DNA of 64,000 nt from Alteromonas ponticola (GTDB lineage: Bacteria; Pseudomonadota; Gammaproteobacteria; Enterobacterales; Alteromonadaceae): contig NZ_JAATNW010000004.1 of assembly GCF_012911815.1 (NCBI RefSeq), positions 186,001 through 250,000 of the forward strand. Reading direction: 5' to 3'. A program made the position numbers and the translations under genes. The notes under the pieces were generated by a model, which was not told the DNA's origin, ran no database searches, and worked only from the letters and a program-made list of their open reading frames with translations. Positions within the stretch are counted from its first letter, which is position 1. Each line of letters begins with the position of its first letter. Of the stretch, positions 9,347 through 19,600 are shown piece after piece.

Positions 9347-10435
9347 TTATACCTTTATAGCCTGATAAACGGAAAATCGATTGGTTTGCGCGAGTGTCTG
9401 CACACGTTCAAACGTTTCTGCTAATAAGCCAGGGTAAGGCAGAAATCGGTTTGCAACCATATGCAGATTACCACCAGAGGTAATAAGACGCGCGGCATCA
9501 GCAATGAACCGTTTGGTCACGGTGTAATCGGTTTTTATGCCTGTGTGGAAAGGCGGATTAGTCACGATATGATTAAATTGCTCGTCGACACCGTGCAGTC
9601 CATTTGCCGCCATTAAGGTACCGGTCAAGCCGCTTTCTGCAAGTGTATGCGCGGTGCTGTACAAGGCCAGCGCGCTCACATCAAGATAAGAAATATTTAA
9701 ATGAGGAAACTGTCGCTTTAATAAACAACCAATTATCCCCGCGCCACAAGCAAAATCGAGAATACCGCCGCGCAACGAGGAGGGAAGCTTCTCCAGCAGT
9801 AAATGTGTGCCTTCGTCCAGCTCTTCGTGGCTGAAAACCCCGGGAAGACTGGCAATGGTAGCTTCTTGTCCATTTACCGCGATATCGAAGTAACTGAGTG
9901 ATTGCTGGATATCAAAGTCCGGTTGCGGCTGGGCAACTTCGCACCTTAGCAGACTGCAATGACGGGCAGAGTCCACTTTGTCAACGTGGCCTAGGTTTGA
10001 TAGAAGTTTACTGGCGCTTTTGATGCCGCCTTTGTTTTCACCAACAACATAGATACTACCTCCTTGTTGAACCAGAGACGCCGCCATTTTGATCAGCATG
10101 GCATAATGCGCTTTAGCTTTGGGCAGGTAGATAACAATATTGCTATAACGTTGCGGAGTGCTCAAGAAGGGAGCGAAAAAATGCTGATGTTTACCCACTT
10201 TCTGATCGCTGAAAATACCCGTCTGCGTAGTAAGAATGTCTCTGCTATCTAAAATAGTGCAGGGAATGACACGAACACTTTCTGCATAGATATCAAAATA
10301 CTGGTGTAAAACGTCCAGCGATAGATCTGTTAAACGGTCAGTAAAATACGCATCGGCAGGGTTAATTATTAACCAACCCTCATCATTAAACAGTTCAATG
10401 TTTCTTTCTAACAGTTGACTGGGGGCGCTAAGCAT
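9347..10435 (-). CDS. rsmC: 16S rRNA (guanine-1207-N2)-methyltransferase RsmC
   Basis: RsmC methylates G1207 of 16S rRNA in the 30S subunit using S-adenosylmethionine. The 362-residue protein has the expected two-domain layout. A degenerate N-terminal methyltransferase-like half is followed by a catalytic C-terminal half with the SAM motif LDFACGAGIIG and the base-amino-methyltransferase motif NPPFHTG. The start codon overlaps the stop of upstream trmB by one base (TAATG), which couples two RNA-methylation genes in one transcript. Nothing unusual is seen in the coding sequence. Confidence 0.94.
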   Translation of the reverse strand: MLSAPSQLLERNIELFNDEGWLIINPADAYFTDRLTDLSLDVLHQYFDIYAESVRVIPCTILDSRDILTTQTGIFSDQKVGKHQHFFAPFLSTPQRYSNIVIYLPKAKAHYAMLIKMAASLVQQGGSIYVVGENKGGIKSASKLLSNLGHVDKVDSARHCSLLRCEVAQPQPDFDIQQSLSYFDIAVNGQEATIASLPGVFSHEELDEGTHLLLEKLPSSLRGGILDFACGAGIIGCLLKRQFPHLNISYLDVSALALYSTAHTLAESGLTGTLMAANGLHGVDEQFNHIVTNPPFHTGIKTDYTVTKRFIADAARLITSGGNLHMVANRFLPYPGLLAETFERVQTLAQTNRFSVYQAIKV

Positions 10436-11154
10436 TATTCTGTTCTCTCAAAGACCAAATCCCAAACGCCGTGCCCCAGCTTTTGACCGCGCACCTCGAA
10501 TTTGGTGATAGGGCGATATTCAGGGCGTTCAACATAGTCATCTGATGCTGAAGTATTGGTAAAACCTGCTGCCTGTTGCATTACACTGAGCATATGTTCG
10601 GCGTAGTTTTGCCAATCTGTCGCCATATGAAATACACCACCGATGGCGAGCTTTTGTTTTATCATGGCAACAAATTCGGGTTGCACGATCCGACGCTTAT
10701 GGTGACGCTTTTTATGCCACGGGTCGGGGAAATACAATTGCACACGCTGCAGGCTGGCATCGGGCAGCATCTGTTTAAACACCTCAACCGCATCATGCTC
10801 CATCACGCGCAAATTTGTCAGGCCCAGTTCGGCCGCATCGTTCAGACATGAGCCTACCCCCGGGCGGTGCACCTCGATTCCTATAAAATTTGTTTCAGGT
10901 GATTCAGCGGCCATCTGCACCAACGATTTACCCATGCCAAAACCTATTTCCAACACCACAGGCCCGGATTGCTGAAATAACTGGTCGAAATTGAGCAATT
11001 CAGGTTGATAGTTGATACCCATAGTTGCCCAGTTCTCATCAATCGCGCGGGCCTGGGCATTGGTTAATCTGCCTTCGCGCTTGACAAAACTTTTAACTTT
11101 GCTGACATACACGCCGGCTGCTTCAGCTTCGGCCTGATTCTTAAATTGCCTCAT
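10435..11154 (-). CDS. trmB: tRNA (guanine-N7-)-methyltransferase TrmB
   Basis: TrmB makes m7G46 in the tRNA variable loop. The 239-residue protein has the SAM-binding block [12 protein letters not shown], the motif [13 protein letters not shown] and the family signature [15 protein letters not shown]. It ends with a C-terminal segment containing TKFE and FERTE. It is cotranscribed with downstream rsmC through a TAATG overlap. The 110-bp gap upstream, before an alpha/beta hydrolase on the same strand, probably contains the promoter. Confidence 0.96.
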   Translation of the reverse strand: MRQFKNQAEAEAAGVYVSKVKSFVKREGRLTNAQARAIDENWATMGINYQPELLNFDQLFQQSGPVVLEIGFGMGKSLVQMAAESPETNFIGIEVHRPGVGSCLNDAAELGLTNLRVMEHDAVEVFKQMLPDASLQRVQLYFPDPWHKKRHHKRRIVQPEFVAMIKQKLAIGGVFHMATDWQNYAEHMLSVMQQAAGFTNTSASDDYVERPEYRPITKFEVRGQKLGHGVWDLVFERTE

Positions 11155-11265
11155 TGTTCAATTCACCACCTTCTACAATCTCGCTGCGGCATTATCCAGC
11201 CCTAACCACGCTTTGCAATAACAACCTGACAAATATAGCAACAATCATAGCATCAAAGCCGCCGA

Positions 11266-11967
11266 TTAGGGGTTTGAGCTGATACACTGCAGCAGTAGTT
11301 GCGCCAAATGCTGTGGATATTCCAGTGGCATCATATGCCCGGCGTTTGCCAGTGTGTGCAAAGTACTGCCATTAATAGTCGCTTGCTCGGTTTGCAGTTG
11401 TTTAATGGGCGCAATGTTGTCCTGGTCGGCACCGACGAAGGTTAACTTTGCGCGTAACTGTGCAATGCCGTTGAGCAGATTTTCTCGCGGCGTTGTTGCC
11501 GTTGTATGCGCGATAAGGGTTGCTTTCCCCAAATCATTTGCCATTGCAAGAACGGGCTGTACCACTGCATCATCCTCACTTCTGTCAGGGTGGACTAAGC
11601 GGGATACAAACGCAGAATTGGGTTTAAACGCATTGTGCTTAAGGTGCTTGAGCATATCGCCACGACGCTGAACTTCTTCCTGAGTCAAGCCGCTCAGGCT
11701 ATAGCCTATCAGGGTTAGCGAGGCGACTTGCGCTGGGTTCTGTATCGCCCATTTGGCAGCAATATAGCCGCCCATCGAGAAACCGATCAGGTGCACCTTC
11801 TCATCGGGTAATACCCGATCTGAGGTTAGCTGCAGCATATCGGTTAACGAGTTTGCCCACTGCAAGGGCACGTACCGGCGATTAATGTCTGGCATGTGCT
11901 GCCACACAGGTAGCCAAAGGCGCTCATCACAAAGCGTGCCGGGCAAAAACAACACGGGATCAGACAT
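11266..11967 (-). CDS. Alpha/beta-fold hydrolase
   Basis: A 233-residue single-domain alpha/beta hydrolase. It starts with a strand and oxyanion-hole region ([13 protein letters not shown]), has the nucleophile elbow GFSMGGYIA (Ser of G-x-S-x-G), a plausible acid in the [11 protein letters not shown] segment, and the catalytic His in [11 protein letters not shown] near the C-terminus. The triad appears complete, so it is probably an active esterase or hydrolase. The short lid and GTLCDERLW start recall BioH/MenH-like small-molecule hydrolases; the substrate cannot be told. It is divergent from mutY with about 80 bp between the starts. No signal peptide is seen. Confidence 0.85.
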   Translation of the reverse strand: MSDPVLFLPGTLCDERLWLPVWQHMPDINRRYVPLQWANSLTDMLQLTSDRVLPDEKVHLIGFSMGGYIAAKWAIQNPAQVASLTLIGYSLSGLTQEEVQRRGDMLKHLKHNAFKPNSAFVSRLVHPDRSEDDAVVQPVLAMANDLGKATLIAHTTATTPRENLLNGIAQLRAKLTFVGADQDNIAPIKQLQTEQATINGSTLHTLANAGHMMPLEYPQHLAQLLLQCISSNP

Positions 11968-12048
11968 AGGTCTTTTGTGCTCCTGAAAAATTCGTCAAAC
12001 ATGGTATCATGCGCACCCCATTTAGTTGTAGCTGCACTCATTAACGCT

Positions 12049-13086
12049 ATGTCAGACACGTTCACACAAAAAGTTCTTAACTGGTTTCACCAGCATGGGC
12101 GAAAACACTTACCCTGGCAGCAGAATATCAACGCTTATCGGGTCTGGGTGTCTGAAATAATGCTGCAACAAACTCAGGTTGCTACTGTCATTCCGTATTT
12201 TGAGCGTTTTATGCAAAGCTTTCCTGATGTACGTAGTCTGGCCGAAGCTGAGCAGGATGATGTGCTTCACCACTGGACGGGATTGGGCTATTACGCGCGG
12301 GCACGCAATTTACACAAAGCCGCAAAGATCGTAGTTGATCAATATAACGGAGAGTTTCCTAAGGAAATCGAAAAGGTCATCGCCTTACCTGGTATTGGCC
12401 GCTCCACCGCAGGGGCTATTTTGTCCATTGCTGGGGGGCAGGCGCATCCTATACTAGATGGTAATGTTAAACGGGTGCTTGCCCGCTGTTATGCTGTTGA
12501 AGGCTGGCCCGGAACCAAAAGAGTAGAGCAGGCATTGTGGCAGGTGGCCGCGCAGCACACTCCAACGCATCAGTGTGCTCAGTACACTCAGGCTATGATG
12601 GATTTAGGTGCCATGGTTTGCACACGTACAAGGCCAGACTGTGACCATTGCCCGTTACAGAACGAATGTCTGGCTTATGCGCAGGGCACGCAAACGGCTT
12701 ATCCGGGCAAAAAGCCTAAAAAGGCGATACCGCAGCGTGAAACAGTTATGGTGGCAGTGAGTGTTCGCAATCAGCTACTGCTGATTAAACGTCCAGCGAT
12801 GGGGTTATGGGGCGGATTGTATGGCTTTATTGAAGCCGCATCGCTGGACGCTGTGGTGAAAAGATATGAGCTGGATGAGTTTTCAGCAACCTCATTGACT
12901 CCGTTTGTGCATACTTTTAGCCACTTTCAGCTACACATTACCCCCGTTCTGGTAGAGCTGAATGAATTTTTGCAACCGGGCATTGCTGAAGACAATGCGC
13001 GCTGGTTTGATATACTAGAACCCATTGAAGTGGGGCTGGCTGCGCCGACCCAAAAAATCGTAAATGAAATTAGGTCGTTACGATAA
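12049..13086 (+). CDS. mutY: Adenine DNA glycosylase MutY
   Basis: MutY removes adenine mispaired with 8-oxoguanine. The start used gives [13 protein letters not shown], which aligns with E. coli MutY and yields 345 residues; the frame is open 24 codons further upstream but that part shows no homology. Catalytic E36 ([10 protein letters not shown]) and D137 (PILDGNV) are present. The [4Fe-4S] cysteines are C191, C198, C201 and C207 in the C-x6-C-x2-C-x5-C pattern. The helix-hairpin-helix [10 protein letters not shown] and a C-terminal NUDIX-like 8-oxoG recognition domain ([14 protein letters not shown]) follow. yggX is 23 bp downstream, the usual mutY-yggX operon pairing oxidative DNA repair with iron protection. 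Confidence 0.97.
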   Translation: MSDTFTQKVLNWFHQHGRKHLPWQQNINAYRVWVSEIMLQQTQVATVIPYFERFMQSFPDVRSLAEAEQDDVLHHWTGLGYYARARNLHKAAKIVVDQYNGEFPKEIEKVIALPGIGRSTAGAILSIAGGQAHPILDGNVKRVLARCYAVEGWPGTKRVEQALWQVAAQHTPTHQCAQYTQAMMDLGAMVCTRTRPDCDHCPLQNECLAYAQGTQTAYPGKKPKKAIPQRETVMVAVSVRNQLLLIKRPAMGLWGGLYGFIEAASLDAVVKRYELDEFSATSLTPFVHTFSHFQLHITPVLVELNEFLQPGIAEDNARWFDILEPIEVGLAAPTQKIVNEIRSLR

Positions 13087-13109
13087 ATCAGATAACAAAG
13101 GCACGTAAA

Positions 13110-13382
13110 ATGAGCAGAACTGTTTTTTGTCAGCATTTCAACAAAGAAGCCGAAGGTCTGGACTTTCAGCTATATCCAGGCGAGCTGGGCAAACGTATTT
13201 TCGACAATATCTCCAAACCGGCCTGGGCCGATTGGCAGAAAAAGCAAACCATGTTAATAAATGAAAATAAACTTAATATGATGGATCCGCAGGCACGCAA
13301 ATTTTTAGAAGAAAAGATGGAAGCATTTTTGTTTGAAGGTAAAGAGCCGACTATTGAAGGCTACGTCCCCCCTAAAAGCTAA
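13110..13382 (+). CDS. yggX: Fe(2+)-trafficking / oxidative damage protection protein YggX
   Basis: This 90-residue protein is standard YggX in length and sequence: MSRTVFCQ start with the conserved Cys, the PGELGKRIF block, [13 protein letters not shown], and the [20 protein letters not shown] end (only part is quoted). YggX protects Fe-S clusters against oxidation and is SoxRS-regulated in enterics. It follows mutY by 23 bp on the same strand and is probably cotranscribed. About 60 bp after its stop lies the tRNA-Phe promoter. Confidence 0.96.
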   Translation: MSRTVFCQHFNKEAEGLDFQLYPGELGKRIFDNISKPAWADWQKKQTMLINENKLNMMDPQARKFLEEKMEAFLFEGKEPTIEGYVPPKS

Positions 13383-13440
13383 CAATCAGTCAAAAAATAA
13401 GCGATCAGTTCGCCTTTAGTGAAAATATGTAGAAAAACGG

Positions 13441-13469
13441 TTGACTTGTGCCACGGAAATCCGTTTAAT
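13441..13469 (+). promoter_or_regulatory. Sigma-70 promoter of tRNA-Phe
   Basis: TTGACT at 13441-13446 and TTTAAT at 13464-13469 are separated by 17 bp. The -10 is followed by a GC-rich discriminator (ACGCACCC), a hallmark of stringently controlled stable-RNA promoters. The mature tRNA begins about 40 bp further on. Confidence 0.7.
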
Positions 13470-13516
13470 ACGCACCCACGACGCAGCAGGCATAAGCCTA
13501 AAGCGCAACCAGATTT

Positions 13517-13592
13517 GCCCAGATAGCTCAGTCGGTAGAGCAGCGGATTGAAAATCCGCGTGTCGGTGGTTCGATCCCGCCTCTGGGCACCA
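13517..13592 (+). tRNA. tRNA-Phe (GAA anticodon)
   Basis: A complete 76-nt cloverleaf. The acceptor stem GCCCAGA pairs with TCTGGGC, the D-arm contains AGCTCAGTCGGTAGAG, the anticodon stem GCGGATT/AATCCGC (with loop around GAA) specifies phenylalanine, and the T-loop is GGTTCGATCC. The discriminator A and the CCA end are genomically encoded at 13589-13592. A strong terminator follows within 10 nt. It stands alone, not in a tRNA cluster. Confidence 0.97.
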
Positions 13593-13599
13593 TTCTTAG

Positions 13600-13845
13600 A
13601 AGCCTCGCACTAGCGGGGCTTTTTTTAATCCAGCAAACCGACACGTGTCGGTGCCGTTGCACGGCGCGTTACAATCCCGCCTCTGGGGTGTAGGTGAACC
13701 GTTGCGCAATAGCATAACGCAGTTACCGGAACGACGCGACAGGACGTCGCGGCTGGTGCTCTTCACCATGGATGGGATGTTTCGCCCAAGTTTTGAAATG
13801 AAGCCTCGCACTAGCGGGGCTTTTTTGATCCAGCAAACCGACACG
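13600..13845 (+). repeat. Imperfect duplication of tRNA-Phe 3' end and terminator block
   Basis: The block 13600-13645 (terminator plus the CAGCAAACCGACACG sequence) recurs almost identically at 13801-13845. Between the copies, 13669-13690 repeats the T-arm and acceptor end of the tRNA (shared core ATCCCGCCTCTGGG). The remaining 110 bp (13691-13800) contain a small inverted repeat (GCGAC/GTCGC) and no gene. Open frames here of 82-85 codons run through the repeats and are not credible proteins. The arrangement looks like remnants of a duplicated or deleted tRNA gene copy, or of past site-specific integration at the tRNA end. Confidence 0.7.
13601..13627 (+). terminator. Intrinsic terminator of tRNA-Phe
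   Basis: AGCCTCGC and GCGGGGCT form an 8-bp stem (one T-G pair) with an ACTA loop, directly followed by seven Ts. A near-identical second copy lies at 13802-13826. Confidence 0.85.
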
Positions 13846-13939
13846 CTCCGCAGAACGGTGCCGATTTATAATCTGAATGACTCGCCTTCGTCGTCAAGAT
13901 GACACCTTTCTTCTAGCAACAGCCGGACGATTTGAACAC

Positions 13940-14509
13940 TCACTTTGAGCGCAGCGATTTCTTTTTGAATTTGCTCTTCAACGTAGTAACCAGCAGCACT
14001 AAGCCGCTGCACCACATGATGAAAAGGGCGATACCGGCGGGTAGGAAAATCCATAACTTGGCGCTATCTGCGAACCAGCTACCATCGTGAATAGATTCGA
14101 TAATATCTGAGCGACGGTAGGCCACTTGCAATATATCGCCGGTCTTTGCATCGATTTGTGCTTCCCAGTTATTGGTTGCCAAAACTTTCATCATGCCTTT
14201 TGCCGGTTGCACATCGACACGCTCAATCTGCTCCCAGCTGGTCACTTCGAGCTGGGGAATTTGACTGCTGATTGCAAGCACTTCGGCAAAGGAAAGTGTG
14301 GGGATGTCGGCTGCGCCTTTCTGTGTGGGGGGCTGGATCCAGTCAGATTGCTTTTTAATTTGCAGCACAATGCCACTGCCAATCACAATAAGTGAGGGGA
14401 TCACGATAGCCAGGGCAAACCACAAATGCAGTTTTCGGCTGAATTGTCTTATTCTTGGGTGCAAAGGATTATCTCTTGTTGCTGATGAGTTAATGTGACG
14501 CGAAGACAC
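13940..14509 (-). CDS. PepSY-domain membrane protein
   Basis: A 189-residue inner-membrane protein with a basic N-terminus, a first TM helix at about 31-51 (LWFALAIVIPSLIVIGSGIVL), a periplasmic PepSY-like domain (about 65-145, with the VDVQPAKGMMKVL and EAQIDAKTGDIL strands) and a second TM at about 150-172, followed by a lysine-rich tail. The first part resembles PepSY-associated TM proteins. It sits 29 bp downstream of a TonB-dependent receptor on the same strand, and such pairs are common in iron-siderophore uptake loci, where the PepSY protein is thought to aid reduction or handling of the ferric complex. That role is inference here. Confidence 0.8.
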   Translation of the reverse strand: MSSRHINSSATRDNPLHPRIRQFSRKLHLWFALAIVIPSLIVIGSGIVLQIKKQSDWIQPPTQKGAADIPTLSFAEVLAISSQIPQLEVTSWEQIERVDVQPAKGMMKVLATNNWEAQIDAKTGDILQVAYRRSDIIESIHDGSWFADSAKLWIFLPAGIALFIMWCSGLVLLVTTLKSKFKKKSLRSK

Positions 14510-14538
14510 GCATGATATATAACAAGGTAACAGTAATC

Positions 14539-16428
14539 TTAAAAGCTATATTGCGTACTGATTACAAATTCTCGCCCCCGCGCAAAGGGAGCCAGATCAT
14601 CGCGGGATGTCACGTATTGCTCGTCAGTAAGATTAAGCGCATGCAGAGCCAGCGTCCATTCATCAGTGAATGCATGGTTATAGCCTGCCTCGAGTAGATT
14701 GACTGGGTTTGTGGGTAATTCACCGGTTACTTCTTCACTTGATGAGGCCCGGTGGGTGAATGCGAAAAATGCGTGACTATCGGCGGTAAAAAGCGTCACG
14801 GAAAAACGATGTTGATCTGGCGTAATATCTGCAATGGGTAAGTCATTGTCGCGCTCGCCCTGTAACCATTGTCCGCCAAGTTTTGTTTCAGCTTCAAGAC
14901 CAAAGATACCAAATCTATACGCATACTGATAATTGACCCCATTAATTCTGGCGTTATCAATATTTTGATATTGTTGCAGTGTATCAGAGAGGTTAATTCT
15001 CTCGATGTAATTACTAATCCGTTGGTGAAAAACCGAAACATAAAATGTCGAAGAATCAGTCGAACGTTGCAGCGAAATTTCTGCATTGAGCGCTTGCTCG
15101 GTGGCGAGCTCTGTAGAACCGAATATTTCGCCGCGGGGTGTAGAGCCAAAGTAAAAGCGCTCGGTGAGACTGGGCACCCGATAACCGCGGCTAAGGTAGC
15201 CAGATACTACCCATTGAGCAGGCAGATAATGTTGATAGCCTGCAAAAGCACTGATGTTGATATCGCGCTTTGTGATATCCGATATAAAATCGTCCTGAGT
15301 CATGTGGGCGAGTCGTGCGCCTGTCGCCCAGCGCCCGGTTGATACGTTAACGGTGGCATCAACCGCCGAATACACTTCCCATTGTTGGGCATCGACGTTT
15401 TGTTGCTGCAAAACTGGCTGGTCCAAGGAATCAAACTCCTGTTCCGCAACCGATACATCCAGGCGGCTATCTAATCCAGCGCGCCAGTGGATATCCCAGT
15501 CCGACCATTGCTGTTGATTACTGAGATAAAACCCTGCGGTCAGAGCGTCACTGACCAGACTGTTAAAACGTTTTTCAGGTCGGTCAATATGGGTCGTCAG
15601 TGAACTTTTATGGGCATACACGGTTGCATTGTGCCAATCGAACACCGCCTTCGCCAACCAATGTTGGTTAGTGGGGTAAAGAGTAAAACGCTCAGAAGGC
15701 GAATCAGCACTGGCTTTGGCCACGTTATTTGCGTCTGAATATAAAAACAGACCATCACGCAACACTCCTTCATCGGATTGACTGCGCAACACCACACTGT
15801 GTTTTTCAAAGCGGTCGAGAATTGAATTGCCGTTACCGTCGTGACTATTATTGGCATGCCGATGATTAACCATCCAGCTGAATTGCTGGTCATCACTGCT
15901 GCCTTTAACCAGCGCTTCGCGGTAGTCGTTGTTGGGTCCATAGCTCAGTGATAGCGCGTTTTGTGAGGGTGTTTGCAGCGAAAAATCGATGCCTCCACCT
16001 ATCGCACCCGAACCCAGCTGAGTAGAAGCTGCTCCCGGGATGACGTAAGCATTTTCAATCATTGAGGGAGAGACAAATTCAACTCCTGTACCTGCCCTGC
16101 GTTCAGTGTAAATAGGCACGCCTTCGACGAGCATTTGTATACGCCAGCGCGCGAAACCGCGTATGTTAATAGTTTGAAAGAGTCCGCCCTGGCCATTCAA
16201 ATTCAGAGAGGGCGAATCCTTGAGTAACGATGCCAGACTGTCAGAACTAAACTGTGTCTGGTCAATAATATTTTCTGACGGCACGATACCCACTATAGCG
16301 GATGCATAGTCAGGCGCCTCACCCACTATTTCAATTCTAATTTCGTTCTCCCACACATCTGCAAAAACAGGGCATGATGTTATTGCACAGGTAAGGAAGA
16401 AAAAACGCGAACTCGAGGCATGCAACAT
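14539..16428 (-). CDS. TonB-dependent outer-membrane receptor
   Basis: A 629-residue receptor with a cleavable signal peptide (start to about FADVWENE), a plug domain (SLASLLKDSPSLNL, INIRGFARWRIQMLVEGVP, VIPGAASTQLGSGAIGGG) and a long beta-barrel. The C-terminus is ISTQYSF with the terminal Phe expected of outer-membrane barrels. Plug features fit siderophore or metal receptors, and the downstream PepSY membrane protein supports iron uptake. The ligand cannot be named. No convincing 19-bp Fur box was found upstream, although the region is AT-rich. It is divergent from the large propeller gene. Confidence 0.9.
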   Translation of the reverse strand: MLHASSSRFFFLTCAITSCPVFADVWENEIRIEIVGEAPDYASAIVGIVPSENIIDQTQFSSDSLASLLKDSPSLNLNGQGGLFQTINIRGFARWRIQMLVEGVPIYTERRAGTGVEFVSPSMIENAYVIPGAASTQLGSGAIGGGIDFSLQTPSQNALSLSYGPNNDYREALVKGSSDDQQFSWMVNHRHANNSHDGNGNSILDRFEKHSVVLRSQSDEGVLRDGLFLYSDANNVAKASADSPSERFTLYPTNQHWLAKAVFDWHNATVYAHKSSLTTHIDRPEKRFNSLVSDALTAGFYLSNQQQWSDWDIHWRAGLDSRLDVSVAEQEFDSLDQPVLQQQNVDAQQWEVYSAVDATVNVSTGRWATGARLAHMTQDDFISDITKRDINISAFAGYQHYLPAQWVVSGYLSRGYRVPSLTERFYFGSTPRGEIFGSTELATEQALNAEISLQRSTDSSTFYVSVFHQRISNYIERINLSDTLQQYQNIDNARINGVNYQYAYRFGIFGLEAETKLGGQWLQGERDNDLPIADITPDQHRFSVTLFTADSHAFFAFTHRASSSEEVTGELPTNPVNLLEAGYNHAFTDEWTLALHALNLTDEQYVTSRDDLAPFARGREFVISTQYSF

Positions 16429-16602
16429 AGCAGGTATAACATCAAATGAATTCTGTATTGTATTTTAATGAGTGAGAAATTATTCGCGTGTACGTTCAAC
16501 GTATAATTTTGTCTAATCAGCGAATGCAGATTGATGTCAGTTTCTTTTCAAACTAGCTTTTTGGGTTCGCATAAAAATAATCATAACCACCCCGGGGAAT
16601 AC

Positions 16603-19600
16603 ATGAAAATTTTTAACAAAGCTACACTCGCTGCAGCCTTGCTAGTGTCCAGCGCTTCGGTCGTTGCGGCTGATAAATCTGAAAATGAGGCTGTGTTTAG
16701 CAGTAAAACTTTTGAAGCGATGGAGTTTCGCAGTATCGGCCCAGCGTATATGTCTGGGCGCATTGCAGATATCGCAGTGGATCAGAACAACCCATCGACC
16801 TGGTATACTGCCGTTGGCTCAGGCGGTATTTGGAAAACCGTTAACGCGGGAACAACCTGGACCCCGATTTTTGATGAACAAGCGGTGTATTCCACCGGTG
16901 ATGTCACCATCGACCCCAGCAATACAAATATAATATGGGTTGGCACTGGCGAGAACAATGGTGGCCGTCATATTAGTTTCGGTGACGGTATCTATAAATC
17001 ACTGGATGGCGGCAAAACCTGGAAAAACATGGGATTGAAAAATTCCGAACGGATTTCTGACATCATCATTCATCCCGAAAATTCTGACATTGTATGGGCA
17101 TCAGTGCAGGGTGCGCTGTGGTCGAAAGGGGGAGAGCGGGGCTTATATAAAACGGTCGATGGCGGCAAAAGCTGGGATTTGGTCCTTAAACCCGCAGATG
17201 AGTGGACCGGTGTCACCTCGCTACTGATTGACCCGCGTAACCCAGATAAATTGTATGCGGCGACCTGGTCTCGTCAACGCACCGTAGCCACTTACGTGGG
17301 TACAGGCCCGGCTTCTGGCATCCACACGTCTGACGATGGCGGCGAAACCTGGACAGAGCTCAAAACGGGTTTACCTGAAGGCAATATGGGAAAAATCGGT
17401 ATGGCGATTTCGCCCGTTAAACCCGATGTGATCTACGCCACCATCGAGACGGACAACCGTAAGGGTGGCTTCTATCGTTCAGAAAATCGCGGCGCCAGCT
17501 GGCAGCGCATGTCTGATGAAGTTGGCGCAGGAACTGGCCCTCACTATTATCAGGAAATCTTTGCTGATCAGCATCAATTCGACCGCGTGTATATTGCCAG
17601 TAATAACAGCAAAGTGTCTGATGATGGTGGAAAAACGTGGGAAAAAATCAGCACCGAGCGTAAGCACGTAGATGACCATGCCATGGCATTTCATCCTACC
17701 GACCCTGACTTCGTGCTGATTGGCTCTGATGGTGGTATCTACATGTCACATGACCGTATGGCAACCTGGCGATATATGGCCAACCTGCCGCTGACGCAGT
17801 TTTACAAAATTGCAGTAGACGACTCGAAACCGTTTTACACCGTTTACGGGGGTACCCAGGATAACACGACTCAGGGCGGCCCATCACGTACCGACCGAGC
17901 TGAAGGCATCAAAAACAAAGACTGGTTTTTGACCCTGGGTGGTGATGGTCATCAACCTGCAATTGAACCAGGCAACCCGGACATCATGTATTCGCAATGG
18001 CAACAGGGTAACCTGACCCGCCGTGATATGAACACCAAAGAAAATGTGTACATCAGGCCACAGCCAAGACCAGGCGAGCCTGCTGAGCGTTATAACTGGG
18101 ATGCACCGATTAATGTCTCGGCGCATGACCCCAAGCGTATTTACTTTGCCTCTCAGCGGGTATGGCGCTCTGACAATCGCGGCGACAGCTGGACTCCGGT
18201 GTCTGGTGATCTGACTAAAAATGGCAACCGCATGCATCAACCGGTTATGGGCCGCACTTGGTCGGTTGAAGCAGGCTGGGATCTTTACGCCATGTCTGAG
18301 TTTCACACCATCGCTAACTTTGCCGAAAGTCCGGTGGATGAAAACATCCTTTGGGCCGGTACGGATGACGGCATTATTCAGGTTACCACTGACGGTGGTA
18401 AGAACTGGAGAAAGATTGAGCTGGATGATATCAAAGGTATTCCGGCGGCCGCTTATGTAAACGATATTCGTGCTGATTTATTCGACAAGAACACGGTTTA
18501 TGTGGCACTGGATAATCACAAGAACGGTGATTTTAAACCCTACCTGATCAAATCTACCAACCTTGGAAAAAGCTGGACGTCTCTGGCTGATTCACTCCCC
18601 GAAAAGCATCTGGTCTGGCGTATCGTTCAGGATCATGAAAATAAAGACCTGATGTTTCTTGGCACTGAGTTCGGCGTTTTCTTCACCGTTGACGGCGGTA
18701 ATAAGTGGGTTGAACTAAATGGTGGTATACCTACCATTTCAACCCGCGATGTGCAGATACAGCGTCGTGAAAACGATCTGGTCGCAGGCACCTTTGGCCG
18801 TGGTATCTATATTCTGGACGACTATGCACCGTTGCGTGAACTTGATCGAAGTGCATTGGAGCAAAATGCCTTGTTGTTTGCCCCCAGCCGTCCGGTTAAA
18901 TGGTTCAGTCTGGATGGGAATCATACTGAAACCGATGGCAACGATCGCTACGTAGCGGACAACCCGGACCATGGTGCAACCTTGACCTATTACCTTAAAG
19001 ACAGCCTGCTGACGGATAAAGAGAAGCGTCAGGAAGCTGAGAAGAAAATGGTTAAGGATAAAAAATACCCGAAATACCCCGCCTGGCAAGAAGTGGAAGC
19101 AGAAAATCAGCAGGCTAATCCCGCTGTCTATGTGGAAATCACTGATGCACAAAACAATGTGGTTAACCGGGTTAACGGCAATACCAAAAAAGGTCTGCAC
19201 CGGATAACCTGGGATATGACCTACGCTTCTCAGCGAGCCATTGCAACCGCGCGTGTTGCTGAAGAAGGTGAGGAACGCAGCGGCCCAACCGGGCCAATGG
19301 CCCAACCAGGAATCTATACTGCAACCCTGTATCAACGTGTTGGCGACCAGGTTAGCCAATTAGCCAAACCCGTTAATTTTGAGCTGACAGCTATTTATGA
19401 ACCCGCTCTTGAAGGTCCGGATGCCGAAGTAACCTCAGCATTTAGCAAACGGATTGTTGCTGCGGATAGACGTTTTTCTGCGCTCGAAGCTGTGTTTGAA
19501 AACCTTCAGGCAACCATGCCGTTAATTCGCACGGCTATCGAAAATACGCCAGGACAGATTAGTGAGTTCGAAACCCGGTTCGCGCAGTTGTCCAGCTCGC

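Noticed and set aside
13596..13902. Two overlapping 82-85 codon frames on opposite strands after tRNA-Phe
   Set aside because: Their similarity to each other comes from the repeated terminator block; they cross terminators and lack ribosome-binding sites.
16440..16530. Possible Fur box upstream of the siderophore-type receptor
   Set aside because: AT-rich sequence around 16465-16490 gives only a loose match to the 19-bp consensus, too few positions to call.
18739..19359. 206-codon frame antisense to the Asp-box propeller gene
   Set aside because: It lies wholly within a well-supported coding sequence and its product has no recognisable motif.
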